Of a stretch of DNA of 64,000 bases, positions 26,593 to 35,273 are shown one piece after another. The DNA lies in NCBI RefSeq assembly GCF_018736145.1, contig NZ_CP059997.1, positions 7,377,501-7,441,500 on the forward strand. The letters are read 5' to 3'. The position numbers and the translations under genes were made by a program. The DNA is from Amycolatopsis sp. CA-230715 (GTDB lineage Bacteria; Actinomycetota; Actinomycetes; Mycobacteriales; Pseudonocardiaceae). The notes beneath the pieces are model-generated. The model saw nothing but the letters and a program-made list of their open reading frames with translations, was not told the DNA's origin and ran no database searches. Each line of letters opens with the position of its first letter. Positions within the stretch are counted from its first letter, which is position 1.

Positions 26593-26846
26593 GCTCGCGG
26601 CTCGACGGTCTTGCGGCCAACGACATACCAGAGCAGGCTGCCCAGGAACGGCAGGGAGAGAATCACCAGGAACCACAGGATCTTCGCCCCGCAGCCGATT
26701 CGCGCGCCCAGCATGTCGACCAACGCGGCCAGGAAGAAGATCAGGTAGGCGGCGGAGACGGCGATCAAGAGGAGGCCGAGGATCCCCGGCCCCATGCTGA
26801 TCGAATCGTGGGCCAGGTTGAGCGTGGTCGCGAGGTGGTCCGACAT
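26589..26846 (-). CDS. Small two-helix protein with PLDc_N-like domain
   Basis: An 85-residue membrane protein with two hydrophobic segments, the second ending KILWFLVILSLPFLGSLLWY then VVGRK. This is the signature of phospholipase D nuclease N-terminal (PLDc_N) proteins, which occur as stand-alone small membrane proteins of unknown role. The ATG at 26846 is preferred to an upstream in-frame start at 26888. It overlaps the stop of the convergent zinc-finger-partner gene by four bases. Confidence 0.8.
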   Translation of the reverse strand: MSDHLATTLNLAHDSISMGPGILGLLLIAVSAAYLIFFLAALVDMLGARIGCGAKILWFLVILSLPFLGSLLWYVVGRKTVEPRA

Positions 26847-26992
26847 ACCTGGAGGACGCGCGAGTCGTATCGTGGGTGATCCGTTCACGCGAACGCTGCC
26901 CTTTCATCCCCCGCACAATGACCTTTGTGCCAGCGACGGGTCGAGAACCGCGGAGCGAGACGACTCCTCCCACTCGGCTGTAGCGTGGCGGT

Positions 26993-27469
26993 GTGGACTG
27001 GAAGCGGGATCGGATCGGGACGGCGTTGCGCGGGACGAATCCCACCGTGCTGCGGCGGCTGAACGCGGGGTTCGCGAACATCGGAGACGTTCAGTTCCTT
27101 CCGGGGTACTGCGTCCTGCTCGTCGACACCCCGGACGTGCAGCGGCTGACCGGTCTTCCGCGCCGCCGACGGCGGCAGTTCCTCGCCGACATGGACCTGG
27201 TCGGCGAGGCTGTCGAGCGAGTCTGCGGCCGTCGCGACGCCGGATTCCGGCGAGTCAACCTGGAGATCCTCGGCAACACGGACCCTTACCTGCACGCGCA
27301 CGTTTGGCCGCGTTACGACTGGGAGCCCCAGCAGCTCGTCGGTCGTCCGGTGTGGCTGTACCCGGCGGAGCGCTGGTCCGACCCGGCAACTCACCTCGGA
27401 CCCGAACACGATGACCTCAGAGCTGAGCTGGCGGCCGAGATCGACCGGCTGCACCTCAGCACGGACTGA
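26993..27469 (+). CDS. HIT-like protein with altered HIT motif
   Basis: A 158-residue protein resembling diadenosine-polyphosphate hydrolase-like HIT proteins. It has a long helical region (FLADMDLVGEAVERVC), then VNLEILGNTDPYLHAHVWPR. The classical motif is H-x-H-x-H; here it reads H101-A-H103-V-W105, so the third histidine is tryptophan. The second, nucleophilic histidine is kept. Hydrolase activity is therefore possible but not certain. The GTG at 26993 gives the expected N-terminus. The convergent methyltransferase gene begins its 3' end 16 nt on. Confidence 0.8.
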   Translation: MDWKRDRIGTALRGTNPTVLRRLNAGFANIGDVQFLPGYCVLLVDTPDVQRLTGLPRRRRRQFLADMDLVGEAVERVCGRRDAGFRRVNLEILGNTDPYLHAHVWPRYDWEPQQLVGRPVWLYPAERWSDPATHLGPEHDDLRAELAAEIDRLHLSTD

Positions 27470-27471
27470 AC

Positions 27472-27501
27472 GGGCGCAACGGCCGTTACGCCCCGGTTTT
27501 T
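27472..27501 (+). terminator. Probable terminator after the HIT-like gene
   Basis: GGGCGCAACGG (27472-27482) and CCGTTACGCCC (27483-27493) form an 11-bp dyad with one mismatch, followed by CGG and five T (27497-27501). It overlaps the last codons of the convergent methyltransferase gene. Confidence 0.5.
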
Positions 27502-28133
27502 CGCCAGGTGAGCAGGTACCGCCAGAAGACGAGCCGCCGCACCCGCGCGCCGGGCAGGACCCGAGTCGCCGTTTCCTGCACCGCTCGGGTGGTCAGGGTC
27601 GGGTCGAGGACCACGGGCATCTCGTCGTGCTCGGGTTCCCGCTCGTGCCAGCCGCCGCCTCCCGCCGCACGCGCCGCCGCGAACGCGAGCCCGAACACCC
27701 GCTGACCCGCCGCCGCGACCAGCTCGACCGGCAGCTCGCGGGGCAGGTCGGACTTCGGCAGCGCGATCGCCGCCAGCACACCACCTGGCCGCAGCAGTGT
27801 TGCCATCCGGGACAACGTGTATTCGAGCGGCATGTGGTGGATGGCGGTGACGGAAAAGATCGCGTCGTAGCTCCGCTCCGGGAACTCGTGCTCCAGGAAG
27901 TCGTCGAGGATGCAGGTGACATTGGCCGGGGCCACCGCTTTCGCGGCGTCGATCATCCCCGGCGACCGGTCGATCGCGTCGACGTGCCCGACCCGGCCCG
28001 CCAACTCGGCCGCGAACCGCCCGGCTCCGCAGCCGACATCGAGCACCCGTTCACACCCGCGAGGCAGGTGCCGCAGCAGCAGGCGGTGGTAGAAGTCGTT
28101 GTGGCTCCACTCGAAACTGCTCACACTTGCCAC
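27486..28133 (-). CDS. Class I SAM-dependent methyltransferase
   Basis: A 215-residue Rossmann-fold methyltransferase. SAM motif I is VLDVGCGAGRFAAELA at ~30-45, then an acidic D-A-I-D, motif IV as YDAIFSVTAIHHM and a post-motif LRPGGVLAAIALPK. The set resembles UbiE/COQ5-like small-molecule methyltransferases; the acceptor is unknown. The start is GTG at 28133, or GTG at 28124. It has no operon partner. Confidence 0.9.
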   Translation of the reverse strand: MASVSSFEWSHNDFYHRLLLRHLPRGCERVLDVGCGAGRFAAELAGRVGHVDAIDRSPGMIDAAKAVAPANVTCILDDFLEHEFPERSYDAIFSVTAIHHMPLEYTLSRMATLLRPGGVLAAIALPKSDLPRELPVELVAAAGQRVFGLAFAAARAAGGGGWHEREPEHDEMPVVLDPTLTTRAVQETATRVLPGARVRRLVFWRYLLTWRKTGA

Positions 28134-28695
28134 GGTAACTTAGTTCTGGTGCTGGGCACGGCCCGTTCTTGTTCGTCGCCGAATGTCGATGAACTCGGGT
28201 GGGGTGACTCCGGGAGGCCGTTGACCATGCGGAGTGTCCAGTCGCTGCGAAGCCGATGGTGACGGCCGCAGAGCAGCCTTGCCGGAGCGGGGCGACTGCG
28301 CGACCTCGCGCCGCGAATGGGTTATCTCTTCAGACGCGCGATAAAGCTCCACTTTCTGCGCGGAAACCACCGCGGTCAACTCGATGTGGACGATCGACGT
28401 TTTCGCTGTCGTCCGGTTGTCTTGACTATCAGGTTGTGTTGGTCCGAAGCTGATTGTGTTGGTGTGTGGCGGAGTTGCTTTGGCGTGCTCGGCCTGACGC
28501 AGGTGAACCAGAGCGTTTTTGAGGAAAGTCGACAATGCGTCCGGGGCGGTCCAGCGGCGGTGCGCATTCGGGTGAAGGTGTGCGGCATGGTGGCCCCGTC
28601 CATTCGGGTACGGAGGGTGGATACTTGCCGAATTTGGCCGGGAGCGCCACTCTGTACCGTTGTCTGGATCAACTCTGGGGAAAGGCAGACTTTTC
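28134..28695. other. Long intergenic stretch of lower GC
   Basis: These 562 bases are visibly less GC-rich than the genes around them (TTGACTATCAGGTTGTGTTG near 28422). Open frames cross it on both strands, but none has a ribosome site plus a protein-like sequence. A minus-strand frame reading VVSAQKVELYRASEEITHSR could be an old gene fragment. The right end presumably carries the promoter of the RCC1-like gene. Confidence 0.45.
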
Positions 28696-29511
28696 ATGAG
28701 ACGTACCCGAAGACTTGTCGCCGCGCTGCTGCTCGCACCGTTGGTGGCCACCGCCACCGCTACTACCGCCGCGACCTCGGCCACCGCCGGTGAAGCTCCG
28801 GCCGGCACCGGCAAGGTGATCGCCTGGGGCGCCGGCGGTGACAGCAGGACGAAAGTTCCGGTCTCGGCGCAGTCAGGAGTGAGTGCCATCTCGGCGGGCC
28901 TCTTGCAAAGTCTCGCGGTGAAGAACGGCAAGGTTATCCAGTGGGGCTCGAATGAGTTCGGGATGGACCGCGTCCCGGTGCGGGCGTGGCGCAACGTCAC
29001 GGCCGTCGCTGCCGGCTACCACAGCAACCTGGCGCTGCGTGAGGGCGAGGTGATCGCCTGGGGCGATCCCAGGCACTCGTCGAGCAAGGCGCCGGAGGAG
29101 ACCAAGTCGGGGGTGACCGCGATCGCCGCCAGCAGCGACTTCGTCATGGCGCTGAAGGACGGCAAAGTGATCGCCTGGGGCGACAGCTTGTTCGGCCGGA
29201 CCATCGTTCCGCCCGAGGCCAAGTCGGGGGTGACCGCGATCGCGGCGGGCGGAGCGCACATGTTGGCGTTGAAGAACGGCAAGGTGATCGCCTGGGGCAA
29301 CAACGATCTCGGCCAGGTGGAGGTTCCCGAGGTGGCCCAGTCCGGGGTCAAGGCCATCGCCGCCGGGGTTGGCTACAGCCTCGCGCAGTTGGAGAGTGGC
29401 GAGATCATCGTCTGGAACTCCAACACCTACGGTGAGATGGACGTACCGGTGGAGGCTAACGGCGCCCGTAGCATCGCCACAGGTCCCTACCACCTGCTCG
29501 CGCTGACGTGA
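28696..29511 (+). CDS. Secreted RCC1-like repeat protein
   Basis: A 271-residue exported protein. A signal peptide (~1-35) precedes about six repeats of ~38-40 residues built as G-K-V-I-A-W-G, a loop, V-P, S-G-V-T-A-I-A-A-G, H/Y and LALK. The spacing and W-G/A-G landmarks match RCC1-type beta-propeller blades. Extracellular bacterial RCC1-like proteins are adhesins or have no known role; no catalytic site is seen. The ATG at 28696 gives the signal peptide directly, with GGGGAAAGG upstream. A terminator follows, so it is probably monocistronic. Confidence 0.85.
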   Translation: MRRTRRLVAALLLAPLVATATATTAATSATAGEAPAGTGKVIAWGAGGDSRTKVPVSAQSGVSAISAGLLQSLAVKNGKVIQWGSNEFGMDRVPVRAWRNVTAVAAGYHSNLALREGEVIAWGDPRHSSSKAPEETKSGVTAIAASSDFVMALKDGKVIAWGDSLFGRTIVPPEAKSGVTAIAAGGAHMLALKNGKVIAWGNNDLGQVEVPEVAQSGVKAIAAGVGYSLAQLESGEIIVWNSNTYGEMDVPVEANGARSIATGPYHLLALT

Positions 29512-29515
29512 GCCC

Positions 29516-29549
29516 ATGGCGAGGGCCCGACGTGGCCCTCGCCATTTCT
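29516..29549 (+). terminator. Terminator of the RCC1-like gene
   Basis: A perfect 12-bp stem (ATGGCGAGGGCC, 29516-29527, with 29534-29545) and a 6-nt loop are followed by TTCT. It starts five bases past the stop codon. Confidence 0.85.
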
Positions 29550-29726
29550 ATGCATCCGTCGATCGCAGCGAACTTGCCGATTCGACATCTTGTGCCGCAA
29601 GACTGGCTCATCCGCTGCCCTTGGCGTGCCGGCCAGTACTCACCGAACCCGCGTGCTGGGTACGAAACCCTTGCCCCCAAAGCGAACTAGCCAAGCACTC
29701 CACACCCGCACGATCATCCGGCTTTC

Positions 29727-30146
29727 TCAGGCCGCGCGATCGGTCGTGCAGGTGACCGGGTACTCCGGCTGCGCGGTCTGCGTGACGACCGCGGCGCCGT
29801 CGATTTCGATGACGCAGCCTCGCGGGTCCGGGCCCGCCATCACGCTCACGCTCAGGCCGAGGTTGCCGGTGTCCTCGGTGGCGAAGGAGGCCGAGTCCTG
29901 GCCGTTGCCCGGCATGTCGATGAGGCCGGTGTTGCCGAACACCGCGCCGCTCACCCGGAACACCGAGCCGACCGGTCCGTGCACCTTGACCGTCACCTGG
30001 TGGTGCCCGGCCGGTGCCGCTTGCGGGTGCGAAACCGGCGGCGGGGCGGCTGGCGCGGGGGCCGGTCCCGGCGCGGGAGCGGGTGGGGCCGAGCACGCGG
30101 CCATGCCGAGGCAGGTCGCGGCGAGTGCCGTCAAGACCTTCTTCAT
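29727..30146 (-). CDS. Small lipoprotein of unknown function
   Basis: A 139-residue lipoprotein: MKKVLTALAATCLGMAACSA with the acylated Cys at 18, a proline/alanine-rich spacer of ~25 residues, then a beta-rich domain (VTVKVHGPVGSVFRVSG). Two further cysteines late in the protein (G-C-V-I-E-I and V-T-C-T) could form a disulfide. This layout resembles MmpS-like or other small envelope lipoproteins, but no mmpL gene adjoins. The ATG at 30146 gives the lipobox. Confidence 0.75.
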   Translation of the reverse strand: MKKVLTALAATCLGMAACSAPPAPAPGPAPAPAAPPPVSHPQAAPAGHHQVTVKVHGPVGSVFRVSGAVFGNTGLIDMPGNGQDSASFATEDTGNLGLSVSVMAGPDPRGCVIEIDGAAVVTQTAQPEYPVTCTTDRAA

Positions 30147-30257
30147 CCCGTGCTCCCCGCCGTCGTCGCCACGGTAAGTACCCGGTCGAGTATGAACCGT
30201 GACTCGCCCTTCGGGAAGAGGCGGGGTTGGCACAGCCTTGCTGACCAGCCAAAAGAG

Positions 30258-30968
30258 TCAAGCGGCCGCGAGGTGGAAGGCGACGGTCGGTCCGTCGGCG
30301 TTCGGCGGCGGCTCGACGACGATGGCGGTGGCGTTGTCCGAGCCGCCGACCGTGATGGCGGTTTCGACGAGCGCGGAGATCGATCCGCCGACCAGCACTT
30401 CGGCCATCGTCTCGGCGGTGAGGCGCTTGTGCACGCCGTCGCTGGTGAGCAGCATCCCGGCCGGGCCAGCGACGTGGGTCAGTCCGAACTGCTTCGGCGC
30501 GGCGGTGCGGACGCTGGTGGTGACCACGTGCTCCATCGGCGGGGTGGTCGGCTGGCCGCGGGTGCGGAAGAACTGGGCCAGCGTGTGGTCGGTGGTCAGC
30601 AGGCGGAGGCGCTGCCCGTCCCAGGCGTGGGCGCGCGCGTCGCCGACCCAGCCGATCCGGAAGCCGCCGTCCGGCGTCGGCATCGCGACCACGAGCACGC
30701 AGTCGCCCGCGGTCGCGTCGGCGGTGACGGCGGCCTGCGCGGCCTTGATCGCCACGACCGGGCCGAGGTGCGCGGGCGTGCGGGCGGCGGCGGAGGCGGC
30801 GAGACGCGCCGCGCGGGAGGCCGCCGCGTCGTCACCGACGCCGTCGGCGAGCGCGACGACGGTGGACCCGGTCAGCGGATCGGTGAAGGCGCCGACCGCG
30901 TCGGCGTTGACCGTGCGCGGCCCGCGCAGGCTCGCGGTGTGGGCGGGGAAGGAGCGTTCGGCTGGCAT
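30258..30968 (-). CDS. PP2C-family serine/threonine phosphatase
   Basis: A 236-residue phosphatase. PP2C metal motifs are present: RTVNADAVG near 16, VVALADGVGDDAAASRAARL, GDARAHAW, LLTSDGVHKRL and GGSDNATAIVV at the end. Family members dephosphorylate Ser/Thr-phosphorylated proteins using two metal ions. The ATG at 30968 has AAGGAGG upstream; the long open frame before it is not coding. No Ser/Thr kinase or FHA protein is adjacent, so its partner is elsewhere. Confidence 0.88.
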   Translation of the reverse strand: MPAERSFPAHTASLRGPRTVNADAVGAFTDPLTGSTVVALADGVGDDAAASRAARLAASAAARTPAHLGPVVAIKAAQAAVTADATAGDCVLVVAMPTPDGGFRIGWVGDARAHAWDGQRLRLLTTDHTLAQFFRTRGQPTTPPMEHVVTTSVRTAAPKQFGLTHVAGPAGMLLTSDGVHKRLTAETMAEVLVGGSISALVETAITVGGSDNATAIVVEPPPNADGPTVAFHLAAA

Positions 30969-31192
30969 CGCGACCTCCTTGGTGGATACCTCCAGGATCA
31001 CCGCGCTTCCTGTGGCCAGCCTGTGCCGGGCGTGAAGGATTTCTTTGTTTTCGCTAGGGTCGTGGTGCGGACGCGCGAAGACCATGGTCCGGTATGGGTT
31101 AGTCCGGAAAGCGCTTGTGCAGCACCACATCCCCGCGGGGAGGTGACCTGTGCGTCCCTTCAAACCGTCGTGTGCGAAGGGAAGTGGTCGTG

Positions 31193-32356
31193 ATGCGTGT
31201 TGCCGTCATCGGTGCGGGGCTCGGCGGGCTGGCGCTCGCCCAAGGGCTCAAGCGCGCGGGAATCGACGTGCGGGTCTACGAACGCGATGCCGCGCTGGCG
31301 TCGCGGATGCAGGGGTACCGGCTGCACCTCGACGGCAGGGCCATGCAGGGGTTGCGCAGGCTGCTGCCGCCGAGGCTGGCGGAGTTGTTCGACGCCACCG
31401 CGTATGTGCCGTCGACGCCGTTCATGATGCTGGACGACCGGCTCGAAACCGTGCTGGCCGACGAATTCGACGGCGGTGGAGACGTCTCCATCGATCGGCT
31501 GGTACTGCGCCGGATCCTGATCTCCGGCATCGAGGACGAGGTCGAGTTCGGCAAGGAGCTGACCGGGTACCGCAGCGAGCGCGGGCAGGTCACCGCGTCC
31601 TTCCGGGACGGCACCGAAACCACGGCCGACGTGCTGGTCGCGGCCGACGGCATCAACTCCACCGTGCGCCGCCAGTACCTGCCGCACGCGCGGATCTTCG
31701 ACACCGGCGTGTACCAGCTCTACGGCCGGGTCCCGCTCGACGAGCGGACGCGCGGCCTGTTCGACGACCGGATGTTCGGGATCTTCACCGCCATCGCCGG
31801 GCCGGACCGCACGCGCGCGGGAGTCGCCCCGGTCGAGTTCCCGGAGGATCCCCGGCAGGCGGCGGCGCGGATCGCGGGTATCGACCTGCACCCCGTTTCG
31901 AGCTACATGACGTGTTCCTTCAGCGCGCGCCACGACTGGTTCGAGCACGACTTCGCCGAACTGCGCACGATGCCGGGACCGGATCTCCACGCGCTGATGA
32001 CGCGCGGCGTCCGCGACTGGCATCCGCGGATCCGCGACATCGTGGCGCACTGCGAGCCGGAGTCCGTGTTCGCGCTTTCCTTGCGCAGCAGCGTTCCCAT
32101 CGAGCCGTGGCCGACCACGAACGTCACGTTGCTCGGTGACGCCATCCACGCGATGAGCCCGGCGGCGGGCGCGGGGGCGTGCGCGGCGCTGTGGGACGCG
32201 GATCTGCTGTCGGCACTGCTTTCCGGCGGCGGTGATCCGCTGGTGGCCTTGCGGAAGTACGAGGCGGAGATGATCGAGTACGGCTTCGCGAAGGTGCGCG
32301 AGGGCGCGTCCAACGGGCAGTACTACATCGGCCAGGACCCGCTCCCGGTGAGCTGA
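31193..32356 (+). CDS. FAD-dependent monooxygenase
   Basis: A 387-residue group A flavoprotein hydroxylase. N-terminal dinucleotide motif VIGAGLGGLALAQGLKRAGI, D-G motif VLVAADGINSTVRR and the third FAD motif VTLLGDAIHAMSPAAGAG are all present. The family hydroxylates aromatic or polyketide-like substrates with NAD(P)H. The ATG at 31193 puts the FAD motif at residue 5. It is convergent with a TetR gene seven bases away, and that TetR is divergent from an SDR, so the three may form a small redox detoxification cluster. Confidence 0.92.
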   Translation: MRVAVIGAGLGGLALAQGLKRAGIDVRVYERDAALASRMQGYRLHLDGRAMQGLRRLLPPRLAELFDATAYVPSTPFMMLDDRLETVLADEFDGGGDVSIDRLVLRRILISGIEDEVEFGKELTGYRSERGQVTASFRDGTETTADVLVAADGINSTVRRQYLPHARIFDTGVYQLYGRVPLDERTRGLFDDRMFGIFTAIAGPDRTRAGVAPVEFPEDPRQAAARIAGIDLHPVSSYMTCSFSARHDWFEHDFAELRTMPGPDLHALMTRGVRDWHPRIRDIVAHCEPESVFALSLRSSVPIEPWPTTNVTLLGDAIHAMSPAAGAGACAALWDADLLSALLSGGGDPLVALRKYEAEMIEYGFAKVREGASNGQYYIGQDPLPVS

Positions 32357-32363
32357 CGCCGGG

Positions 32364-32942
32364 TCAGAGCCTGGCCGCCTCGGTCCCGATTCCGCGCAGG
32401 AGCGTGTCCATGATCGTCGCGGCCAGCGCGTCCGGGCCCTCGTCATCGACGCCGCCCCGGCAGGCTTCGTTGACGAGGGCCAGGTAGACGCGGCTCGCCC
32501 AGCGCGGATCGACGTCCGGTCGCAGCAGCCCGGCGCCGATCGCGCGGCGAAGCAGCTCGACGCATCGGGCTTCCGCGTCCGCGTGCACGGCGGCCGTGGA
32601 AGCGTCCGACGCGATCCGTCCCATGGCGAACCGCCAGCTGCTCTTGACCCGCAGCACGTTGGCGGTGACCTGGTACAGCGCGACGAGCGGGGGCGTCGAT
32701 TCCGGCCGGGCCGCGTCGATCGCGCCCTGGAACTGCTCGGTCGCCCATTTGCTCAGCGCGTCGAGCAGTGCCTCGCGCGTGGCGAACCGGCGGTGCACGG
32801 TCGTGCGGGCCACTCCGGCGGCCTCGGCGACCTGCTCGATGGTGGCCGTCGGGTCGGCGCTGTACACGCGTTCGGCCGCTTCGAGGATGGTGCGCACGGT
32901 CCGCTCGGCATCCGCGCGCAGCGGGCGCTGCTGCGTTGTCAC
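32364..32942 (-). CDS. TetR-family transcriptional regulator
   Basis: A 192-residue repressor with DNA-binding domain at ~13-60 (TVRTILEAAERVYSADPTAT, then VAEAAGVARTTVHRRF). The effector domain carries no diagnostic motif. It is divergent from the SDR gene across 108 bp holding an inverted repeat, and convergent with the monooxygenase. It likely controls the SDR promoter and its own. Confidence 0.92.
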   Translation of the reverse strand: MTTQQRPLRADAERTVRTILEAAERVYSADPTATIEQVAEAAGVARTTVHRRFATREALLDALSKWATEQFQGAIDAARPESTPPLVALYQVTANVLRVKSSWRFAMGRIASDASTAAVHADAEARCVELLRRAIGAGLLRPDVDPRWASRVYLALVNEACRGGVDDEGPDALAATIMDTLLRGIGTEAARL

Positions 32943-32981
32943 GTCGATGATGCTACGTCGTCGCTGCCATCACTTCATTAG

Positions 32982-33032
32982 TTGCGTCATTGGTGTTGCA
33001 GTTTGTAGAGTGAATGCATCGCGTTTGACGCA
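32982..33032 (+). promoter_or_regulatory. Putative SDR promoter with flanking TetR half-sites
   Basis: TTGCGT (32982-32987), an 18-nt gap and TAGAGT (33006-33011) form a weak sigma-70-like promoter. TGCGTCA (32983-32989) and its inverse TGACGCA (33026-33032) flank it, 36 nt apart. The widely spaced inverted pair is a plausible TetR control region; assignment is inferred. Confidence 0.4.
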
Positions 33033-33050
33033 TCACTGGAGGGAGTTGCG

Positions 33051-33833
33051 ATGGACTTGCAGTTGACGGGGAAGACCGCGCTGGTCACCGGCGCCAGCAG
33101 GGGGATCGGGCTGGCGATCGTGCGCGCACTGGTCGCGGAGGGGATGACGGTGATCGGCGCCGCGCGCACCACCTCCGCCGAACTCGCCGAGAGCGGGGCG
33201 CGCGCCGTGGTGGCCGATCTGTCCACTCCGGACGGTCCAGCGGACCTCGTGCGCTCGGTGCTCGACGAGCACGGTGATATCGACGTCCTGGTCAACAACG
33301 TCGGCGGCGGTGAACTGAGCGAGCTTCGGCCGTTCTTCGGCTACGACGACAAGCAGTGGGCGCAGATCTTCGACCTGAACTTCTTCGCCGCCGTGCGCAC
33401 CAGCCAAGCCGCCATCGACAGCGTGGTCCGCACCCGTGGCCTGGTTGTCAACATCTCCTCGATCGGCGCACGGGTACCGCAGGACGCGCCGGCTCCCTAC
33501 ACCACCGCCAAGGCCGCGCTCAACGTGTTCGGCAAGGCGATGGCCGAGGAATACGGCGGCCAGGGAGTCCGCGTCGCCACGGTTTCGCCCGGCCCGACGC
33601 GCACGTCTTTGTGGACGGACCCCGACGGTTTCGGCGGCGCGGTTGCCGCGGCACAGGGCGTTTCGCACGACGAACTGCTCGCCGGATTGGCCGCCGCGTC
33701 CGGGATCCCGTCCGGTGAGCTGGTCGAGCCCGAGCAGGTCGCGTCCTTCGTGGCCTACCTGGCTTCTCCGCTCGCGGCCAGCATGACCGGGCACGACTAC
33801 GTCGTCGACGGCGGCGCGGTCAAAACGGCCTAG
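33051..33833 (+). CDS. SDR-family oxidoreductase
   Basis: A 260-residue classical short-chain dehydrogenase/reductase. The cofactor motif T-G-A-S-R-G-I-G is at 13-20, N-N-V-G near 83, and the catalytic Y150-x-x-x-K154 in PYTTAKAAL with Ser around 137. The end GHDYVVDGGAVKTA is typical of the family. Substrate is unknown. GGAGGGAG precedes the ATG. It is likely repressed by the divergent TetR protein. Confidence 0.94.
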   Translation: MDLQLTGKTALVTGASRGIGLAIVRALVAEGMTVIGAARTTSAELAESGARAVVADLSTPDGPADLVRSVLDEHGDIDVLVNNVGGGELSELRPFFGYDDKQWAQIFDLNFFAAVRTSQAAIDSVVRTRGLVVNISSIGARVPQDAPAPYTTAKAALNVFGKAMAEEYGGQGVRVATVSPGPTRTSLWTDPDGFGGAVAAAQGVSHDELLAGLAAASGIPSGELVEPEQVASFVAYLASPLAASMTGHDYVVDGGAVKTA

Positions 33834-33949
33834 CCGTCTGAGGCGTGCCCCCGACGGGCGTTCCGGTAGAAGGGGGCGAAGTAGCGCGAGCTTGCGGGTA
33901 CGACTGCGTGTCGCGGTTGCGGGGTGGGTTGCTTTGAAGGGGCCGCTAC

Positions 33950-34032
33950 GCCCCGAAAGTGGCCTTCGGGGACCTAGACGCCCTGAAGGCCACCTTCACG
34001 GCAGTCAGTGTCCTGAACTCGGCTCAGGATGC
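33950..34032. repeat. Three palindromic repeat units at 30-nt period
   Basis: Units at 33950-33972, 33980-34002 and a degenerate third at 34010-34032 follow an exact 30-nt period. Each has a CC(C/T)GAA...TTC(G/A)(C/G)GG dyad, with 7-nt spacers CCTAGAC and AGTCAGT. The third unit covers the stop codon of the lipase gene. Confidence 0.85.
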
Positions 34033-35202
34033 TTGGAACAGAGCCAATATCTGCGCGCTGGCCCGCTTCGCCGACGGGAGGTGGTCGACCGCGCCGACGT
34101 CGACGACCTCCGCGGTGGCGTGGTTTTCCCGCAACTGTCCGGCGCAGGTGCGCGAGTTCCAGATCGGCACCGTGTGGTCCCCGCTCGCCGCGAACAGGTG
34201 CACCGGGACGTTCGGCCGCCAGTCGCACGTACCGTCGGCGACGCGGAAAGCGCGCCGCAGCGCGCTGGTCGGGTGCTTCAGCTTTTCGATGAACTGCGGC
34301 GTCAGCAGTTCGCCGACGGTGGCGGGAAGTTTCGGGAACACCTCTTGGTCGGGGTGGTTTCCGTCGAAGAGGTCGACGATCGCCGGGTCGCGGAACGCTT
34401 CCGCGGGCGAGTCGTACAGGTGGTGCAACCGGTTCCACGCCACGGTGAAGTACGCCGTGTAGGCGGTGGCGTTGTCTATTCCGCCGGACAGCGCCGTCGA
34501 AACGAGGCCGCTCAGGTCGTACGGGCCGCTGATCGGAGCCAGCGCGGCGAGCCTGAGGTGCGGGTCGGCGCCGCGCGAAAGGGCCCGCCCGAGCGCCATC
34601 GCCGCCGGGCCGCCCTGGGAAAACCCGGTGGCCAGCACGCGATCGGTCGTCCGCACGCGTTCGCGGGCCGCGAGCTGCTTCGTCGCTCGCAGCGCGTCGA
34701 TCGACGCCGTGGTTTCCGAGTCGACGTCGAGGTACGGGTGCGTACCGGGGCCGGTGCCCAGCCCGAGGTAGTCCGGTGCGGAGGTGACGTAGCCCGCGGA
34801 CGCGAACAGCGCCGCGTACGAGCGGGTGCTGTCGGTCGCGCTGACCGAACCGGCGTAGCCCCGGTAGATCATCGTGCCGTGCGCCCAGGACACGAGATCG
34901 GTCGCGGCGGGGTTCCCGTCCGGCCGCACCACCAGTCCACTTGCGACGGTCGGGCGGCCGTTCGGGGTAACCGTGCGGTACTCGATCCGCTCGGCGATCA
35001 CCCCGAACTTCGCCCGAGACGGATCGAGATTGGCCTTGCGCAGGTATTCGCCGACCTTGTCCGCGGGGATCCGGTCTACGACGGTGGACGCGAGCAGCGC
35101 GCCACGGCAGCCGGTGTCGGCCGCTGCCGTGCCGATCCCCGATGCCGCCATGACCGCGGTGAGCAGGGCCGCGCAGAAGAATCTTCGCTTGATTGGCTTC
35201 AC
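34024..35202 (-). CDS. Secreted lipase/alpha-beta hydrolase (LIP family)
   Basis: A 392-residue exported hydrolase. A signal peptide of ~28 residues ends G-T-A-A-A. The nucleophile elbow is G-F-S-Q-G-G, with SWAHGTMIYRGYAG as a likely oxyanion region and a C-terminal SGDHTVP and VDHLP supplying Asp and His candidates. The pattern matches secretory triacylglycerol lipases (LIP family). The GTG at 35202 starts a good signal peptide. Its last codons lie inside a palindromic repeat unit, so the repeat has been accepted as coding sequence or reshaped the C-terminus. Confidence 0.88.
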   Translation of the reverse strand: MKPIKRRFFCAALLTAVMAASGIGTAAADTGCRGALLASTVVDRIPADKVGEYLRKANLDPSRAKFGVIAERIEYRTVTPNGRPTVASGLVVRPDGNPAATDLVSWAHGTMIYRGYAGSVSATDSTRSYAALFASAGYVTSAPDYLGLGTGPGTHPYLDVDSETTASIDALRATKQLAARERVRTTDRVLATGFSQGGPAAMALGRALSRGADPHLRLAALAPISGPYDLSGLVSTALSGGIDNATAYTAYFTVAWNRLHHLYDSPAEAFRDPAIVDLFDGNHPDQEVFPKLPATVGELLTPQFIEKLKHPTSALRRAFRVADGTCDWRPNVPVHLFAASGDHTVPIWNSRTCAGQLRENHATAEVVDVGAVDHLPSAKRASAQILALFQAS

Positions 35203-35273
35203 AGACCGGAACGTAGGGCCGCCACCGCGCGAGCGCACGGGGGCGGACCACCGGAAACGACGTGGGGCCGACC

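Noticed and set aside
28140..29000. 286-codon minus-strand frame over the gap and the RCC1-like gene
   Set aside because: Its first half is antisense to clear RCC1 repeats; the remainder has no recognisable domain.
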